DNA from: an uncultured Bacillota bacterium | Lineage (GTDB): Bacteria > Bacillota_I > Bacilli_A > Erysipelotrichales > Erysipelotrichaceae | Assembly (NCBI GenBank): GCA_900321955.1 | Contig: ONXX01000021.1 | Span: forward strand, 1 to 21,715 | Reading direction: 5' to 3' | DNA: 21,715 nucleotides | In this document: piece by piece, positions 1 to 7,576 of the stretch | How positions within the stretch are numbered: the stretch's first letter is position 1 | Layout: every line of letters starts with the position of its first letter | Program-made: the position numbers and the translations under genes | The notes under the pieces: model-generated | Databases searched by the model: none | The model's input: only the letters and a program-made list of their open reading frames with translations | Told to the model about the DNA's origin: nothing

Positions 1-73
1 TAAGAGCTTTTACCAGCCCAAGCGTTGGATTGGTGTGTCCGTGTGCGGGAATACAAAACCAGGCGATCTTCAT
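1..73 (-). CDS. MGT/UGT-type glycosyltransferase, 5' end only (partial)
   Basis: Only the first 24 codons lie in the window; the gene runs off its left edge. The translation begins MKIAWFCIPAHGHTNPTLGL. The GHTNPTL segment after a short hydrophobic beta strand is the typical N-terminal acceptor-binding start of GT1 macrolide-type glycosyltransferases (MGT/YjiC-like), which move a sugar from a nucleotide sugar to small hydrophobic molecules. The ATG overlaps the stop of the upstream AbrB-family gene in an ATGA junction, so the two are translationally coupled and share the promoter at 329-357. The sugar donor, acceptor and C-terminal domain cannot be seen. Related GT1 subfamilies with the same start remain possible. 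Confidence 0.72.
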   Translation of the reverse strand, partial: MKIAWFCIPAHGHTNPTLGLVKAL

Positions 74-291
74 TTGTGCCCGCCGTCGTTCTTATCATCA
101 AAAGCCAAGGAAAACAATTCCGAAAAAGCCCCTTTATTGGGGATAGCGATTCCTCTGTCTTCATCGCCGAGAATAAGCAGTGTATCTCCCGGCTTTATAT
201 TGAAAATTTCCCTTGCCTGTTTGGGAATTACGATCTGTCCCTTTTCCCCGACCGTAGCTGTCCATGCGTACTTTCCTTTTATTGACGCCAT
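70..291 (-). CDS. AbrB/MazE/SpoVT-family DNA-binding regulator
   Basis: This encodes a 73-residue swapped-hairpin AbrB-type transcription factor. The core is GEKGQIVIPKQAREIFNI (residues 15-32), followed by KPGDTLLIL and DEDRGIAI, the standard AbrB fold order. The family binds DNA as dimers or tetramers and often acts as a repressor of its own operon. The ATG at 291 was chosen because GGAGG (301-305) lies 9 nt upstream. An in-frame ATG at 357 would lie in the -35 box and is not transcribed from this promoter. The stop overlaps the start of the glycosyltransferase gene, so that gene is its likely target. MazE-like antitoxins share this fold, but no toxin gene follows, so a regulator of the operon is preferred. 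Confidence 0.85.
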   Translation of the reverse strand: MASIKGKYAWTATVGEKGQIVIPKQAREIFNIKPGDTLLILGDEDRGIAIPNKGAFSELFSLAFDDKNDGGHK

Positions 292-309
292 AAGTTCATT
301 CCTCCAGTT

Positions 310-357
310 AGTATGATTTGTATAACTAATCATACTTTTAGAAGTTTGCTTTGTCAA
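310..357 (-). promoter_or_regulatory. Promoter and overlapping operator of the AbrB-glycosyltransferase operon
   Basis: On the minus strand there is a perfect -35 TTGACA (352-357), a 17-bp spacer and a -10 TATGAT (329-334). A perfect 9-bp inverted repeat, AGTATGATT (310-318) and AATCATACT (328-336), is separated by 9 bp. It covers the -10 and the expected start site near 322. That placement is typical of a repressor operator. A small GCATCG/CGATGC hairpin (368-381) lies just upstream of the -35. The promoter and repeat are seen directly; that the AbrB protein binds here is inference. Confidence 0.75.
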
Positions 358-718
358 TCTTCTGAATGCATCGCCCGATGCGGCGCATGTGGCACTTTTT
401 TAAGTGTCAGATCTTTTTGCGTGTTCAAATGGGCTTTTCGTTTGATCTGAGATATGGCGTTGTCTTCAGATAGAAACTGCAGACATCTTCCGGTGAATAG
501 TTTTCATTTTTCATCCACCAGTTGATTGTTTCCGCAAAATCAGAAACCATATGATTCAACACATAATCTTTTGGGATGAAGAATCCGGCAGATACAGACA
601 GTTTTCAAACAGCCACTTCAAGTTCTCTTTCAGGTTATTCAAAAATATAAATTCCGTTTTATACAAATGTTTTTGATGATGTTCCTTCATCATCTGTATC
701 TACTCGTTAAACAAGGGT
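358..718. other. Non-coding stretch holding a decayed regulator fragment
   Basis: No intact gene is visible here. From 425 to 693 it holds a frameshifted remnant of a TetR-type regulator, listed separately. From 358 to 424 it holds the GCATCG/CGATGC hairpin (368-381) and a short imperfect hairpin GGCACTT/AAGTGTC (391-408) without a convincing T-run on either strand. No clear terminator follows the DUF2804 gene that ends at 719. Confidence 0.5.
425..693 (-). pseudogene. TetR-type regulator remnant, C-terminal domain, frameshifted
   Basis: Two overlapping minus-strand frames give one continuous protein-like stretch. The first (693 down to a stop at 556-558) reads MMKEHHQKHLYKTEF followed by FLNNLKENLKWLFEN. 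The second (586 down to a TGA at 425-427) reads GFFIPKDYVLNHMV, then FAETINWWMKNENYSPEDVC. The hydrophobic helix followed by WW and YSPEDV resembles the ligand-binding C-terminal domain of TetR-family regulators. The frame changes between about 580 and 600, and the N-terminal helix-turn-helix is absent because the intact DUF2804 gene ends at 719. A broken fragment fits best. The TetR assignment rests on pattern recognition, not on an alignment. Confidence 0.5.
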
Positions 719-1750
719 CTACCACTTGTTGGCGACCTTCTCGGCAAAACCGAGGAAGTCCTTGATCTCAATGATCCTTCCATCATCCAGTATCGCCTTG
801 CCGGAAAAACGGCCGAAGACCTGGTGCTGATTGGAACCCAGGATGATGAAATCGGTGTTGGCTGCCCGATCCATGATCGGCACAAAATCCATCTCAAAGC
901 GTCCGTCATCCGACGTGAAGGTCCAAGGTGACAGGAAATCATCCTTGCCGTCCTTTTGCGGAATATTGAAAGTCACCTGGGAAAGCTTGTGTGCCTTTCC
1001 TTCATAAAACAACATGTTCTCCGAAGCGTTGGAAGTATCACCGAAGCCATAACCGATATTGAAGCCAAATCGTTTGCCTTCATGCAAGCCGGAAGCCGAA
1101 CCCCAGTACCAGGTATTCTTGTAGGTCCAGACACCCCTGCCCCAGTCCAAAGTGCCAAAGCTGTTCTTCTTGTCAAAGATGTATTCTTTTGCGTCGAATT
1201 CTACTTTGCCGCTGGCCGGCATGCAGTTGATCTTCTGGTTGTAATAGAAATGAACTTTGGACTCCTTGTAAGGTGTGGCAATGACCATCGAATCATCGTC
1301 CATCTTCTCTAAGGTGATCGATCCTTTGATCGGCTTGCCGTCCATGAAGTTCTCCATTTCAAAGTTCAGGACCCGCTGCTTATCCGTATGCAAGAACTCG
1401 ATCTTATAGCCCTTGCCATCCCCTTTGACATCGCCGCTTACAGAAGAAGACGGGAAATTGCGTTTGCCCAGGGTGAGAAACTTCATCGGCGAATTGGTGT
1501 GTTCCCATGGTTTTCTGAAATCCAGTAAAGAAATGGAATCCAGTGCCATATAGGAATTGTCATCCACTGTCAAAGCCACACCGAAATCCTCATTATATAT
1601 AAGGTAGTAGTCCCATTCCTTGATCCGCAAAGCATTTGCCTTGATCGCTTTGCGGTCGTAATCCAGGATCATCGATCTGGCATAGCCGGCCTCGATCAGA
1701 TGGCCGTTTTCATCTAACAGTGGATGTCTTGATGTAATCTCGTGCTGCAT
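719..1750 (-). CDS. DUF2804 domain-containing protein
   Basis: A 343-residue soluble protein with no signal peptide or membrane segment. It matches the DUF2804 family in length and hallmark segments: the opening EITSRHPLLDENGHLIEAGY, the central FGTLDWGRGVWTYKNTWYWG and the closing GFAEKVANKW. The family is beta-rich and often annotated only by its domain number; no reaction is established. The start lies 2 nt after the nadD stop, with GAGAGGT inside the nadD end as ribosome-binding site, so it is the last gene of the pncB-nadE-nadD operon. Position suggests co-expression with NAD salvage but does not show a role in it. Confidence 0.85.
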   Translation of the reverse strand: MQHEITSRHPLLDENGHLIEAGYARSMILDYDRKAIKANALRIKEWDYYLIYNEDFGVALTVDDNSYMALDSISLLDFRKPWEHTNSPMKFLTLGKRNFPSSSVSGDVKGDGKGYKIEFLHTDKQRVLNFEMENFMDGKPIKGSITLEKMDDDSMVIATPYKESKVHFYYNQKINCMPASGKVEFDAKEYIFDKKNSFGTLDWGRGVWTYKNTWYWGSASGLHEGKRFGFNIGYGFGDTSNASENMLFYEGKAHKLSQVTFNIPQKDGKDDFLSPWTFTSDDGRFEMDFVPIMDRAANTDFIILGSNQHQVFGRFSGKAILDDGRIIEIKDFLGFAEKVANKW

Positions 1751-1752
1751 AT

Positions 1753-2319
1753 TTATGACCTCTCCATCTTTATCAGATATTGATAGACCTTTTTATCGAT
1801 CATATCCTTGATCGCTTCATAATCGTCAAGATGTTCCCGTATGTAGGTCGAGCTGATATGGATCATCCTTCTTTTTAAGATCTGATAATTGTCCTTATGC
1901 AGATCCTTCATGATCTGATCGATCTCTTCCTTTCTGATCTCATCTCTGGGCAAAATGATAAAACCATAATCCAAAAGTTCCTTATAGTTTTGCCATTGAT
2001 CAAACTTAGGCAGATTGTCCGCCCCCAGAATCAGATAAAACTGCTTATCCGGATAATCTTTAGTCAGCTGCCGAAAGATCTGATAGGTATAAGGATACTC
2101 GTTGTAGGTCTCATCGATCACGATCCCCTTTTTAGCCGCCAGTTTCAACATGGCAATGCGCTCTTTCAGAGGATACATGTTTTTCTTATCCCAATAATCG
2201 CCGGTCGCAATGATCCGCACCTTGTCGACAAAACCTTCTTTGATGCAAGCTCTGGCGATTGCGATATGGCCTTTGTGGACAGGATTGAAGGAACCGACGT
2301 AGATGCCGACTCTTTCCAT
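1753..2319 (-). CDS. nadD: Nicotinate-nucleotide adenylyltransferase
   Basis: NadD joins ATP and nicotinate mononucleotide to give deamido-NAD and pyrophosphate, the middle step of NAD synthesis. The 188-residue product starts MERVGIYVGSFNPVHKGH, whose GSFNPVHKGH is the nucleotidyltransferase (T/H)xGH motif. It ends with HISSTYIRE, the ISSTxIR motif that contacts the ATP phosphates. An open frame extends 50 codons further upstream, but that part lies inside nadE in another frame and has no family similarity, so the ATG at 2319 is used. One base separates it from the nadE stop. The ribosome-binding site is weak (GAAAGA), so coupling to nadE translation is likely. Length is normal for NadD without a fused HD domain. 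Confidence 0.93.
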   Translation of the reverse strand: MERVGIYVGSFNPVHKGHIAIARACIKEGFVDKVRIIATGDYWDKKNMYPLKERIAMLKLAAKKGIVIDETYNEYPYTYQIFRQLTKDYPDKQFYLILGADNLPKFDQWQNYKELLDYGFIILPRDEIRKEEIDQIMKDLHKDNYQILKRRMIHISSTYIREHLDDYEAIKDMIDKKVYQYLIKMERS

Positions 2320-2320
2320 A

Positions 2321-3076
2321 TTATCTTTCGATCTTGTAGACCGGGATATTGAACTTGTGGGCAGCCCCTCGATGAAGTTTTTCGATCTTTTCCCTTTGTG
2401 TCTCATCGACGTCTTCGCCCTTGATGATCTTTCCGATATCGTTGTATTTGACACCGAGCTTGTCTTCATCGCTTAATCCGGAGATGCCGTCATCCGGTGT
2501 GCGGTACAGGACTTTATCAGGAACACCCAGAACTGCGCCGACCGCGATGACTTCATCGACGGTCAGAGAATAAATCGGTGCGATATCGTAGACAGAATCA
2601 CCGCCCTTGGTGAAATAGCCGACATAGAGCTCACAGGCATTGGAAGTGCCCGGCACGATGTAGGTGCCGCCTCTGGTCGCTGACAATAAGGCAGCCATAT
2701 AGTAGACACTGGCCATGCGAAGACGCGGTTTGAGGTTGATGTCGGAATTCTTGACTTCTTCTTCAGAGAAATCACCCAGTTTTGAAGCTTCATTTTTAAA
2801 GGCATCAAAGACCTTGGTCAGGTCGATGCTGAGCATCTCAAAGCCAAACTTCTCGGCAACCAGCTGAGCATCGGCCGCATCTGCTTCCTTGGAATGGCAA
2901 GGCAATGTGATGCCTACAACATTTTCCGGTCCCAAAGCCTTGCACATAATGGCTGCCACAACACCGGAATCCTTACCACCGGAGATGCCTAAGACTGCAC
3001 CCTTGAGATGATTCTTTGCATAGTAATCACGGACAAAATTGACAATACGTTCACTTTCTTTTACTGCATCAAACAT
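2321..3076 (-). CDS. nadE: NH3-dependent NAD+ synthetase
   Basis: NadE amidates deamido-NAD to NAD using ATP and ammonia, the last step of the pathway. The 251-residue protein carries the PP-loop SGGKDS (residues 32-37), followed by ITLPCHSKEAD and the later GTSNACELYVGYFTKGGD and YRTPDDGISGLSDEDKLG segments typical of NadE. No nitrilase (glutaminase) domain is present, so free ammonia is the expected nitrogen donor. The ATG at 3076 is preferred to an in-frame ATG at 3091 because GAGAGG sits 7 nt upstream of it. The start overlaps the pncB stop by 8 nt, giving translational coupling. Confidence 0.94.
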   Translation of the reverse strand: MFDAVKESERIVNFVRDYYAKNHLKGAVLGISGGKDSGVVAAIMCKALGPENVVGITLPCHSKEADAADAQLVAEKFGFEMLSIDLTKVFDAFKNEASKLGDFSEEEVKNSDINLKPRLRMASVYYMAALLSATRGGTYIVPGTSNACELYVGYFTKGGDSVYDIAPIYSLTVDEVIAVGAVLGVPDKVLYRTPDDGISGLSDEDKLGVKYNDIGKIIKGEDVDETQREKIEKLHRGAAHKFNIPVYKIER

Positions 3077-4283
3077 TTCTAATCCTCTCATTCTTCATAC
3101 GCCATTCAATACTTCTGGTCAGATAATCCACATAACTTTCGTTCTTGCACATGGATTTGCCTTCCACATCGGAGATCTTCGCCACATCCTGGCCATTGCA
3201 CTTGGTGACCTTCATAACGATATTCAACGCCTCCACACTGGTGTCATTGGATAAATACGTGCCGATACCAAACGCCACCTTGCAGCGGTCCTTGAAGTAG
3301 CGACAGATCTTGGTCGCCTTTTCAAAGTTCAAAGAATCTGAGAACAACAAGGTTTTGGTCTTTGGATCGATGCCTAAGCTTTCGTAGTGAGCGATCATCT
3401 TATCGCCCCAGACAAACGGATCGCCGGAATCGTGTCTGACACCGGAGAACAGCGTCGCAAAGGTCAGACGGAAATCCCTCAAGAAACAATCCGTCGTGAT
3501 CGTATCGGTCAAAGCCGTACCGTTTAGGACGCCATACTCGTCAACCCAGGCTTCCAAAGCGAAATAGTTGGAATAAGCCGGATTGTTCTTGTGGTCGCCC
3601 TGACCGACACACATGATCCATTCGTGAGCCATGGTGCCGACCGGTGTTAAGCCGTACTTCTTTGCCAGATAGACATTGGAGGTACCGACATAGCGGGAAG
3701 CCGGATTCTGCGTCTCCTGCAACAACTTGACGATATGATCCTGCGCCTCGCCCGAAAGTCTTCTTCTCAAGCCGAACTCGGAGAAGGAATTGAGTTCGTA
3801 TTCCCCGCTTTGCAGTTTCAGACATTTTTCCAGTGCTCTTTTTTTATAGTCTTCCAGCAGCTGTTTATAATCGTGGTTCATGCGGAAGTAGACTTCGTTG
3901 ATGATGGCCAGCGTCGGTACTTCATATAAGGATGTATTTAACCAGGTGCCGGTCGTCTCCAGTGTGAAATTTCCTTCTTCATCCCTGCCGAAGTGAAAGT
4001 CTTCGTAGCGAGGCTGCCACAGTCTTAAGAAATCGACATAGCTGCCCTTGATCCAGCGGATATTGTGAAGGTATTCCAGTTCTTCTTCATCGAAGCGCAA
4101 AGCACAATACATTCTGATCTGATGCTTGATTTCTTCGACGACGTCATCGGAAAAGACGACGTCCTTGTTGCGGCATTTAAAAGTCCAGGTCGTCTTGTAA
4201 TCGGAAAAGTGATGATAGATGGCCTGGCCCATGGAAAACTTGTATAAATCGTTTTCTAAGAGTGATGTAATGATCTGATCCAT
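3069..4283 (-). CDS. pncB: Nicotinate phosphoribosyltransferase
   Basis: PncB makes nicotinate mononucleotide from nicotinate and PRPP with ATP hydrolysis, the entry step of nicotinate salvage. The 404-residue protein has the expected landmarks: DLYKFSMGQA near the N-terminus, FSEFGLRRR (168-176), GTSNVYLA (200-207), GTMAHEW with His220 at the position of the phosphorylated histidine, and VRHDSGDP (282-289) in the PRPP-binding region. Length matches bacterial PncB. AAGGAG lies 10 nt before the ATG. It is the first gene of an operon with nadE and nadD, together making a complete nicotinate-to-NAD route. It is read divergently from rpsL. Confidence 0.95.
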   Translation of the reverse strand: MDQIITSLLENDLYKFSMGQAIYHHFSDYKTTWTFKCRNKDVVFSDDVVEEIKHQIRMYCALRFDEEELEYLHNIRWIKGSYVDFLRLWQPRYEDFHFGRDEEGNFTLETTGTWLNTSLYEVPTLAIINEVYFRMNHDYKQLLEDYKKRALEKCLKLQSGEYELNSFSEFGLRRRLSGEAQDHIVKLLQETQNPASRYVGTSNVYLAKKYGLTPVGTMAHEWIMCVGQGDHKNNPAYSNYFALEAWVDEYGVLNGTALTDTITTDCFLRDFRLTFATLFSGVRHDSGDPFVWGDKMIAHYESLGIDPKTKTLLFSDSLNFEKATKICRYFKDRCKVAFGIGTYLSNDTSVEALNIVMKVTKCNGQDVAKISDVEGKSMCKNESYVDYLTRSIEWRMKNERIRNV

Positions 4284-4314
4284 AGCAGTCTTGCTCCTTG
4301 ATTCTTTCCTTATT

Positions 4315-4344
4315 ATTATATAGGAGTCTCAATATTACAGGCAA
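4315..4344 (-). promoter_or_regulatory. Probable pncB operon promoter
   Basis: The minus strand has a perfect -10 TATAAT (4315-4320) and a -35 TTGCCT (4339-4344; four of six consensus bases) with an 18-bp spacer. The expected start site gives a leader of about 25 nt before the pncB ATG. No operator was recognised directly over it. Confidence 0.6.
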
Positions 4345-4374
4345 ACCGACAATGAAAACGCTTAAATGGCACAG

Positions 4375-4391
4375 CTGTTTCCGTGAAACAG
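4375..4391. repeat. Short inverted repeat in the pncB-rpsL divergent region
   Basis: CTGTTTC (4375-4381) and GAAACAG (4385-4391) are perfect 7-bp arms around a 3-nt centre. The small palindrome ACAGCTGT (4371-4378) overlaps the left arm. It lies about 30 bp upstream of the pncB -35 and 40 bp upstream of the rpsL -35. No terminator-like T-run follows. A protein-binding site is possible; its function is unknown. Confidence 0.45.
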
Positions 4392-4410
4392 TGAAAAATG
4401 GTAAAAAACC

Positions 4411-4432
4411 GCATAAAATGCGCATTTTATGC
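4411..4432. repeat. Perfect 22-bp palindrome next to the rpsL promoter
   Basis: GCATAAAATGC (4411-4421) is followed directly by its exact reverse complement GCATTTTATGC (4422-4432). The right arm ends at the base before the rpsL -35 box (4433). This is the most symmetric site in the window. The likely role is an operator or activator site for rpsL, pncB or both. On the minus strand it is followed by GGTTTTTT, so a weak A/U-rich terminator is an alternative. I do not recognise it as a known operator family. Confidence 0.6.
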
Positions 4433-4461
4433 TTGCAACCAAAAGACAGTTCTGTTACTAT
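4433..4461 (+). promoter_or_regulatory. str operon (rpsL) promoter
   Basis: TTGCAA (4433-4438) and TACTAT (4456-4461) are separated by 17 bp and predict a start near 4467. This is the only good promoter in front of rpsL on the plus strand. No rpoC or L7Ae-like gene lies upstream, so the operon is transcribed independently of rpoBC here. Confidence 0.75.
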
Positions 4462-4466
4462 AAAAA

Positions 4467-4550
4467 GGCTGACAAGATCCGAAAGGATCTATATATAAGT
4501 CAGGTATTTGGCACACCTGATAAAGTGTGCATAAGAAGAAAGGAGTACAT
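4467..4550 (+). promoter_or_regulatory. Structured 5' leader of rpsL with alternative pairings
   Basis: The predicted leader of about 84 nt contains four pairings. P1: CTGAC (4469-4473) with GTCAG (4499-4503). P2, inside P1: AGATCC (4475-4480) with GGATCT (4485-4490), closed by a GAAA tetraloop. P3: TCAGGT (4500-4505) with ACCTGA (4515-4520). P4: GCACAC (4511-4516) with GTGTGC (4525-4530). P3 shares bases with both P1 and P4, so P1+P4 and P3 exclude each other. P4 ends 7 nt before the AAAGGAG ribosome-binding site (4539-4545). The pairings are seen directly; a regulatory switch is inference. I do not recognise a named leader family. Confidence 0.5.
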
Positions 4551-4961
4551 ATGCCAACAATCAATCAGTTAGTTAGAAAAGGCAGAACTGCGAGAACATT
4601 CAAGTCCAAGGCACCGGCTTTAAATAAGGGTTATAACTCATTAAAGAGCCGTCCGATCGATCTGGCTTCTCCGCAGAAAAGAGGCGTTTGCACCCGTGTC
4701 GGTACAATGACCCCGAAGAAGCCTAACTCAGCCTTAAGAAAGTATGCCCGTGTTCGTTTATCCAACGGTATGGAAGTTACCGCTTATATCCCAGGTATCG
4801 GACACAACCTTCAGGAACACTCTGTTGTCATGATCCGCGGCGGACGTGTCAAGGATTTACCAGGTGTTCGTTATCACATCATCAGAGGCACCCTCGACTG
4901 TGCCGGTGTTGATGGAAGGATGCAGGGTCGTTCTCTGTACGGCGCTAAGAAGCCTAAGTAA
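4551..4961 (+). CDS. rpsL: 30S ribosomal protein S12
   Basis: S12 lies at the decoding centre of the 30S subunit. The 136-residue length matches Firmicutes S12. [11 protein letters not shown] carries Lys56/Lys57 and [13 protein letters not shown] carries Lys101, the streptomycin-related loop positions in Bacillus numbering. All are of the sensitive, wild-type form. The ATG at 4551 follows AAAGGAG (4539-4545) by 5 nt. Eight codons read further upstream in frame include the ribosome-binding site and are not coding. First gene of the str operon; 20 nt separate it from rpsG. Confidence 0.98.
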   Translation: MPTINQLVRKGRTARTFKSKAPALNKGYNSLKSRPIDLASPQKRGVCTRVGTMTPKKPNSALRKYARVRLSNGMEVTAYIPGIGHNLQEHSVVMIRGGRVKDLPGVRYHIIRGTLDCAGVDGRMQGRSLYGAKKPK

Positions 4962-4981
4962 AACATGAAAGGAGATTAAAA

Positions 4982-5452
4982 ATGCCAAGAAAAGGACATA
5001 TCGCGAAACGTGATGTATTAGTAGATCCAATCTACAACTCAAAGCTTGTGACACGCTTAATCAACAAGATCATGTTAGATGGTAAAAAAGGTGTCGCACA
5101 GAACATTCTCTACAATGCATTTGACATCGTAGAAAAGAAGACGGGTTCGCAGCCGATGGAAGTGTTTGAAAAAGCACTCGACAACGTCATGCCTGAACTC
5201 GAATTAAAGTTAAGAAGAGTCGGTGGTGCTAACTACCAGGTTCCGGTTGAAGTTTCTGATGAAAGAAGACTGACACTGGGTTTACGCTGGATCGTCAACT
5301 ACTCCAGATTAAGAGGCGAAAAGACGATGGAAGAAAGATTAGCCGCTGAAATCATTGACGCATCGAATGGTGTCGGTCAGTCTGTCAAGAAGAAAGACGA
5401 CACGCATAAGATGGCTGAAGCAAACAAAGCGTTTGCTCATTACCGCTGGTAA
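4982..5452 (+). CDS. rpsG: 30S ribosomal protein S7
   Basis: S7 nucleates assembly of the 3' domain of 16S rRNA and contacts E-site tRNA. The 156-residue length is standard. The start [20 protein letters not shown], the central [11 protein letters not shown] and the end AFAHYRW are S7 signatures. AAAGGAG stands 7 nt before the ATG. The gap to rpsL is only 20 nt, too short for the long intercistronic S7 operator described in Escherichia coli. If S7 feedback exists here it must act elsewhere, for example in the rpsL leader (inference). Confidence 0.98.
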   Translation: MPRKGHIAKRDVLVDPIYNSKLVTRLINKIMLDGKKGVAQNILYNAFDIVEKKTGSQPMEVFEKALDNVMPELELKLRRVGGANYQVPVEVSDERRLTLGLRWIVNYSRLRGEKTMEERLAAEIIDASNGVGQSVKKKDDTHKMAEANKAFAHYRW

Positions 5453-5479
5453 AAACCTCTTTAGAAAGGAGACAACGTT

Positions 5480-7573
5480 ATGGCACGTCAATATGCTTTA
5501 GAAAATACAAGAAATATTGGCATCATGGCGCACATCGATGCAGGAAAAACGACCTGTACCGAAAGAATTCTCTTCTTTACCGGGAAAACACACAAGATCG
5601 GTGAAACACATGATGGCGCAAGCCAAATGGACTGGATGGAACAGGAACAGGAAAGAGGTATCACCATTACCTCTGCCGCAACAACGACATTCTGGCCGGG
5701 TTCCAAGAATCAGCTTCCTAAAACCAGGGTTAACATCATCGATACTCCGGGACACGTCGACTTCACAGTCGAAGTAGAAAGATCCCTTCGAGTGCTTGAT
5801 GGTGCTGTCACGGTATTGGACGCCAAAGCAGGTGTTGAACCTCAGACCGAAACAGTCTGGCGACAGGCTTCAACGTACGGTGTACCGAGGATCGTCTTTG
5901 CCAACAAGATGGATGCCACGGGTGCTGACTTCATGATGTCAGTCAACTCGATCGGTGATAAACTCGCAGCCAAGGCTGCTGCGATCCAGATGCCGATCGG
6001 CGCTGAAAATACCTTCCGTGGAATCATCGACCTGGTAGAGAGAAAACAGTACATGTATCCGAATGATCAGGGAACCGACATCAAGGTTTCCGAGATCGAA
6101 GATCAGTATAAGGATGAGGCAGAAGTCCTCAGAGATGAACTGATCGAGAAGCTCTGCGATTATGATGATGAACTCATGGAAGCATTCCTGGAAGGACAAG
6201 AAATTGAAGTCTCCTCGATTAAGAGTGCAATTCGTAAAGCAGTCCTGACTTCTGAATTCTTCCCGGTCCTGTGCGGATCCGCTTATAAGAATAAAGGTAT
6301 TCAGTTATTACTCGACGCGATCGTCGAATACCTCCCTTCCCCGCTGGATGTACCTCCGATTAAGGGTACGACCAAGTTCGGTGATGAGGCTGTCAGACAC
6401 GCGAGTGATTCCGAACCGTTCTCTGCACTGGCCTTCAAGGTCATGACCGACCCGTTCGTCGGCCGTCTCACCTACTTCAGAGTCTACTCCGGTGTAGCGA
6501 CTGCAGGCTCTTATGTCCTCAATGCGACAAAAGACGTAAAAGAAAGATTCGGCAGACTGGTGCAGATGCATGCGAACCACCGTGCAGACATCGAAGAAGT
6601 CGATGCCGGTGATATCGCCGCAGCTGTCGGTCTCAAGAATACAACGACCGGTGATACGCTTTGTGATGAAAAACATCCGATCATCTTAGAATCCATGGTC
6701 TTCCCTGAACCGGTTATCCAGATGTCTGTTGAGCCAAAATCAAAGGCCGACTCCGACAAGATGGACAACGCTTTAGCCAAACTGGCGGAAGAAGATCCGA
6801 CCTTCAGGACATACACCGATGAAGAAACCGGCCAGACAATCATCGCCGGTATGGGTGAGCTCCACCTGGATATCATCGTCGATCGTATGAAGCGTGAATT
6901 CAAGGTCGAATGCAACGTAGGTAAACCTCAGGTTGCCTACCGCGAAACAATCACCAAGGCAGCCGATTGTGAAGGACGTTTCATCAGACAGTCCGGCGGC
7001 CGTGGTCAGTATGGTCATGTCTGGATCAAATTTGAACCAAACGAGACCGGTAAAGGATTTGAATTTATTGATGCCGTTGTCGGCGGCACCGTTCCTAGAG
7101 AATACATCAAACCGACAATGGAAGGTTTAAAGGCAGCACTGGATAACGGTCTGATCGCCGGATATCCGGTCGTCGATATCAAAGCAACGCTGTTCGACGG
7201 TTCATCCCACGAGGTCGACTCTTCGGAAATGGCCTTCAAGATGGCAGCCAGCTTAGCTTTGAAGGAAGCAGCCAAAAAATGTGCTCCGGTCATCCTTGAG
7301 CCAATCATGGATGTTGAGATCACCGTCCCGAGCGAGTATCTTGGTACCGTCATGGGCGATGTCACAAAACGCCGCGGACACATCAATGATCAGGAAGAAA
7401 GAGGCAATGCGGTAGTCATCCGTGCCTACATCCCTCTGTCACAGATGTTCGGTTATGCAACCGACTTAAGATCCAACACACAGGGACGCGGAAACTACAT
7501 GATGCAGATGGATCATTACGATCAGGTACCTGCAAGTATTGCGGAAGAAATAGTTAAGAAAAACGCCCGCTAA
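5480..7573 (+). CDS. fusA: Elongation factor G
   Basis: EF-G is the GTPase that drives tRNA-mRNA translocation on the ribosome. The 697-residue product shows G1 AHIDAGKT (17-24), G2 RGITIT (59-64), G3 DTPGH (88-92) and G4 NKMD (142-145). The usual later domains follow, including the GQYGHVW and PREYIKP segments of domain IV and the C-terminal [10 protein letters not shown] region. AAAGGAG lies 8 nt before the ATG. Length is normal and nothing is missing. Third gene of the str operon. Confidence 0.98.
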   Translation: MARQYALENTRNIGIMAHIDAGKTTCTERILFFTGKTHKIGETHDGASQMDWMEQEQERGITITSAATTTFWPGSKNQLPKTRVNIIDTPGHVDFTVEVERSLRVLDGAVTVLDAKAGVEPQTETVWRQASTYGVPRIVFANKMDATGADFMMSVNSIGDKLAAKAAAIQMPIGAENTFRGIIDLVERKQYMYPNDQGTDIKVSEIEDQYKDEAEVLRDELIEKLCDYDDELMEAFLEGQEIEVSSIKSAIRKAVLTSEFFPVLCGSAYKNKGIQLLLDAIVEYLPSPLDVPPIKGTTKFGDEAVRHASDSEPFSALAFKVMTDPFVGRLTYFRVYSGVATAGSYVLNATKDVKERFGRLVQMHANHRADIEEVDAGDIAAAVGLKNTTTGDTLCDEKHPIILESMVFPEPVIQMSVEPKSKADSDKMDNALAKLAEEDPTFRTYTDEETGQTIIAGMGELHLDIIVDRMKREFKVECNVGKPQVAYRETITKAADCEGRFIRQSGGRGQYGHVWIKFEPNETGKGFEFIDAVVGGTVPREYIKPTMEGLKAALDNGLIAGYPVVDIKATLFDGSSHEVDSSEMAFKMAASLALKEAAKKCAPVILEPIMDVEITVPSEYLGTVMGDVTKRRGHINDQEERGNAVVIRAYIPLSQMFGYATDLRSNTQGRGNYMMQMDHYDQVPASIAEEIVKKNAR

Positions 7574-7576
7574 TAA

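Noticed and set aside
292..357. A longer AbrB start at 357
   Set aside because: It would translate the promoter -10, -35 and operator; GGAGG supports 291.
391..408. A terminator for the DUF2804 operon
   Set aside because: The hairpin has a mismatch and an A/T-rich loop, and no T-run follows on the minus strand.
2320..2469. A 50-codon N-terminal extension of nadD
   Set aside because: It lies wholly inside nadE in another frame, is Ser/Arg/Lys-rich and has no NadD similarity; the family start is MERVGIYVGSFNP.
4298..4498. A 66-codon plus-strand open frame in the pncB-rpsL spacer
   Set aside because: No ribosome-binding site, no recognisable family, and it runs through the palindrome, promoter and leader structure.
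4962..4981. An S7 translational operator between rpsL and rpsG
   Set aside because: Only 20 nt are available, filled by the ribosome-binding site; no hairpin fits.
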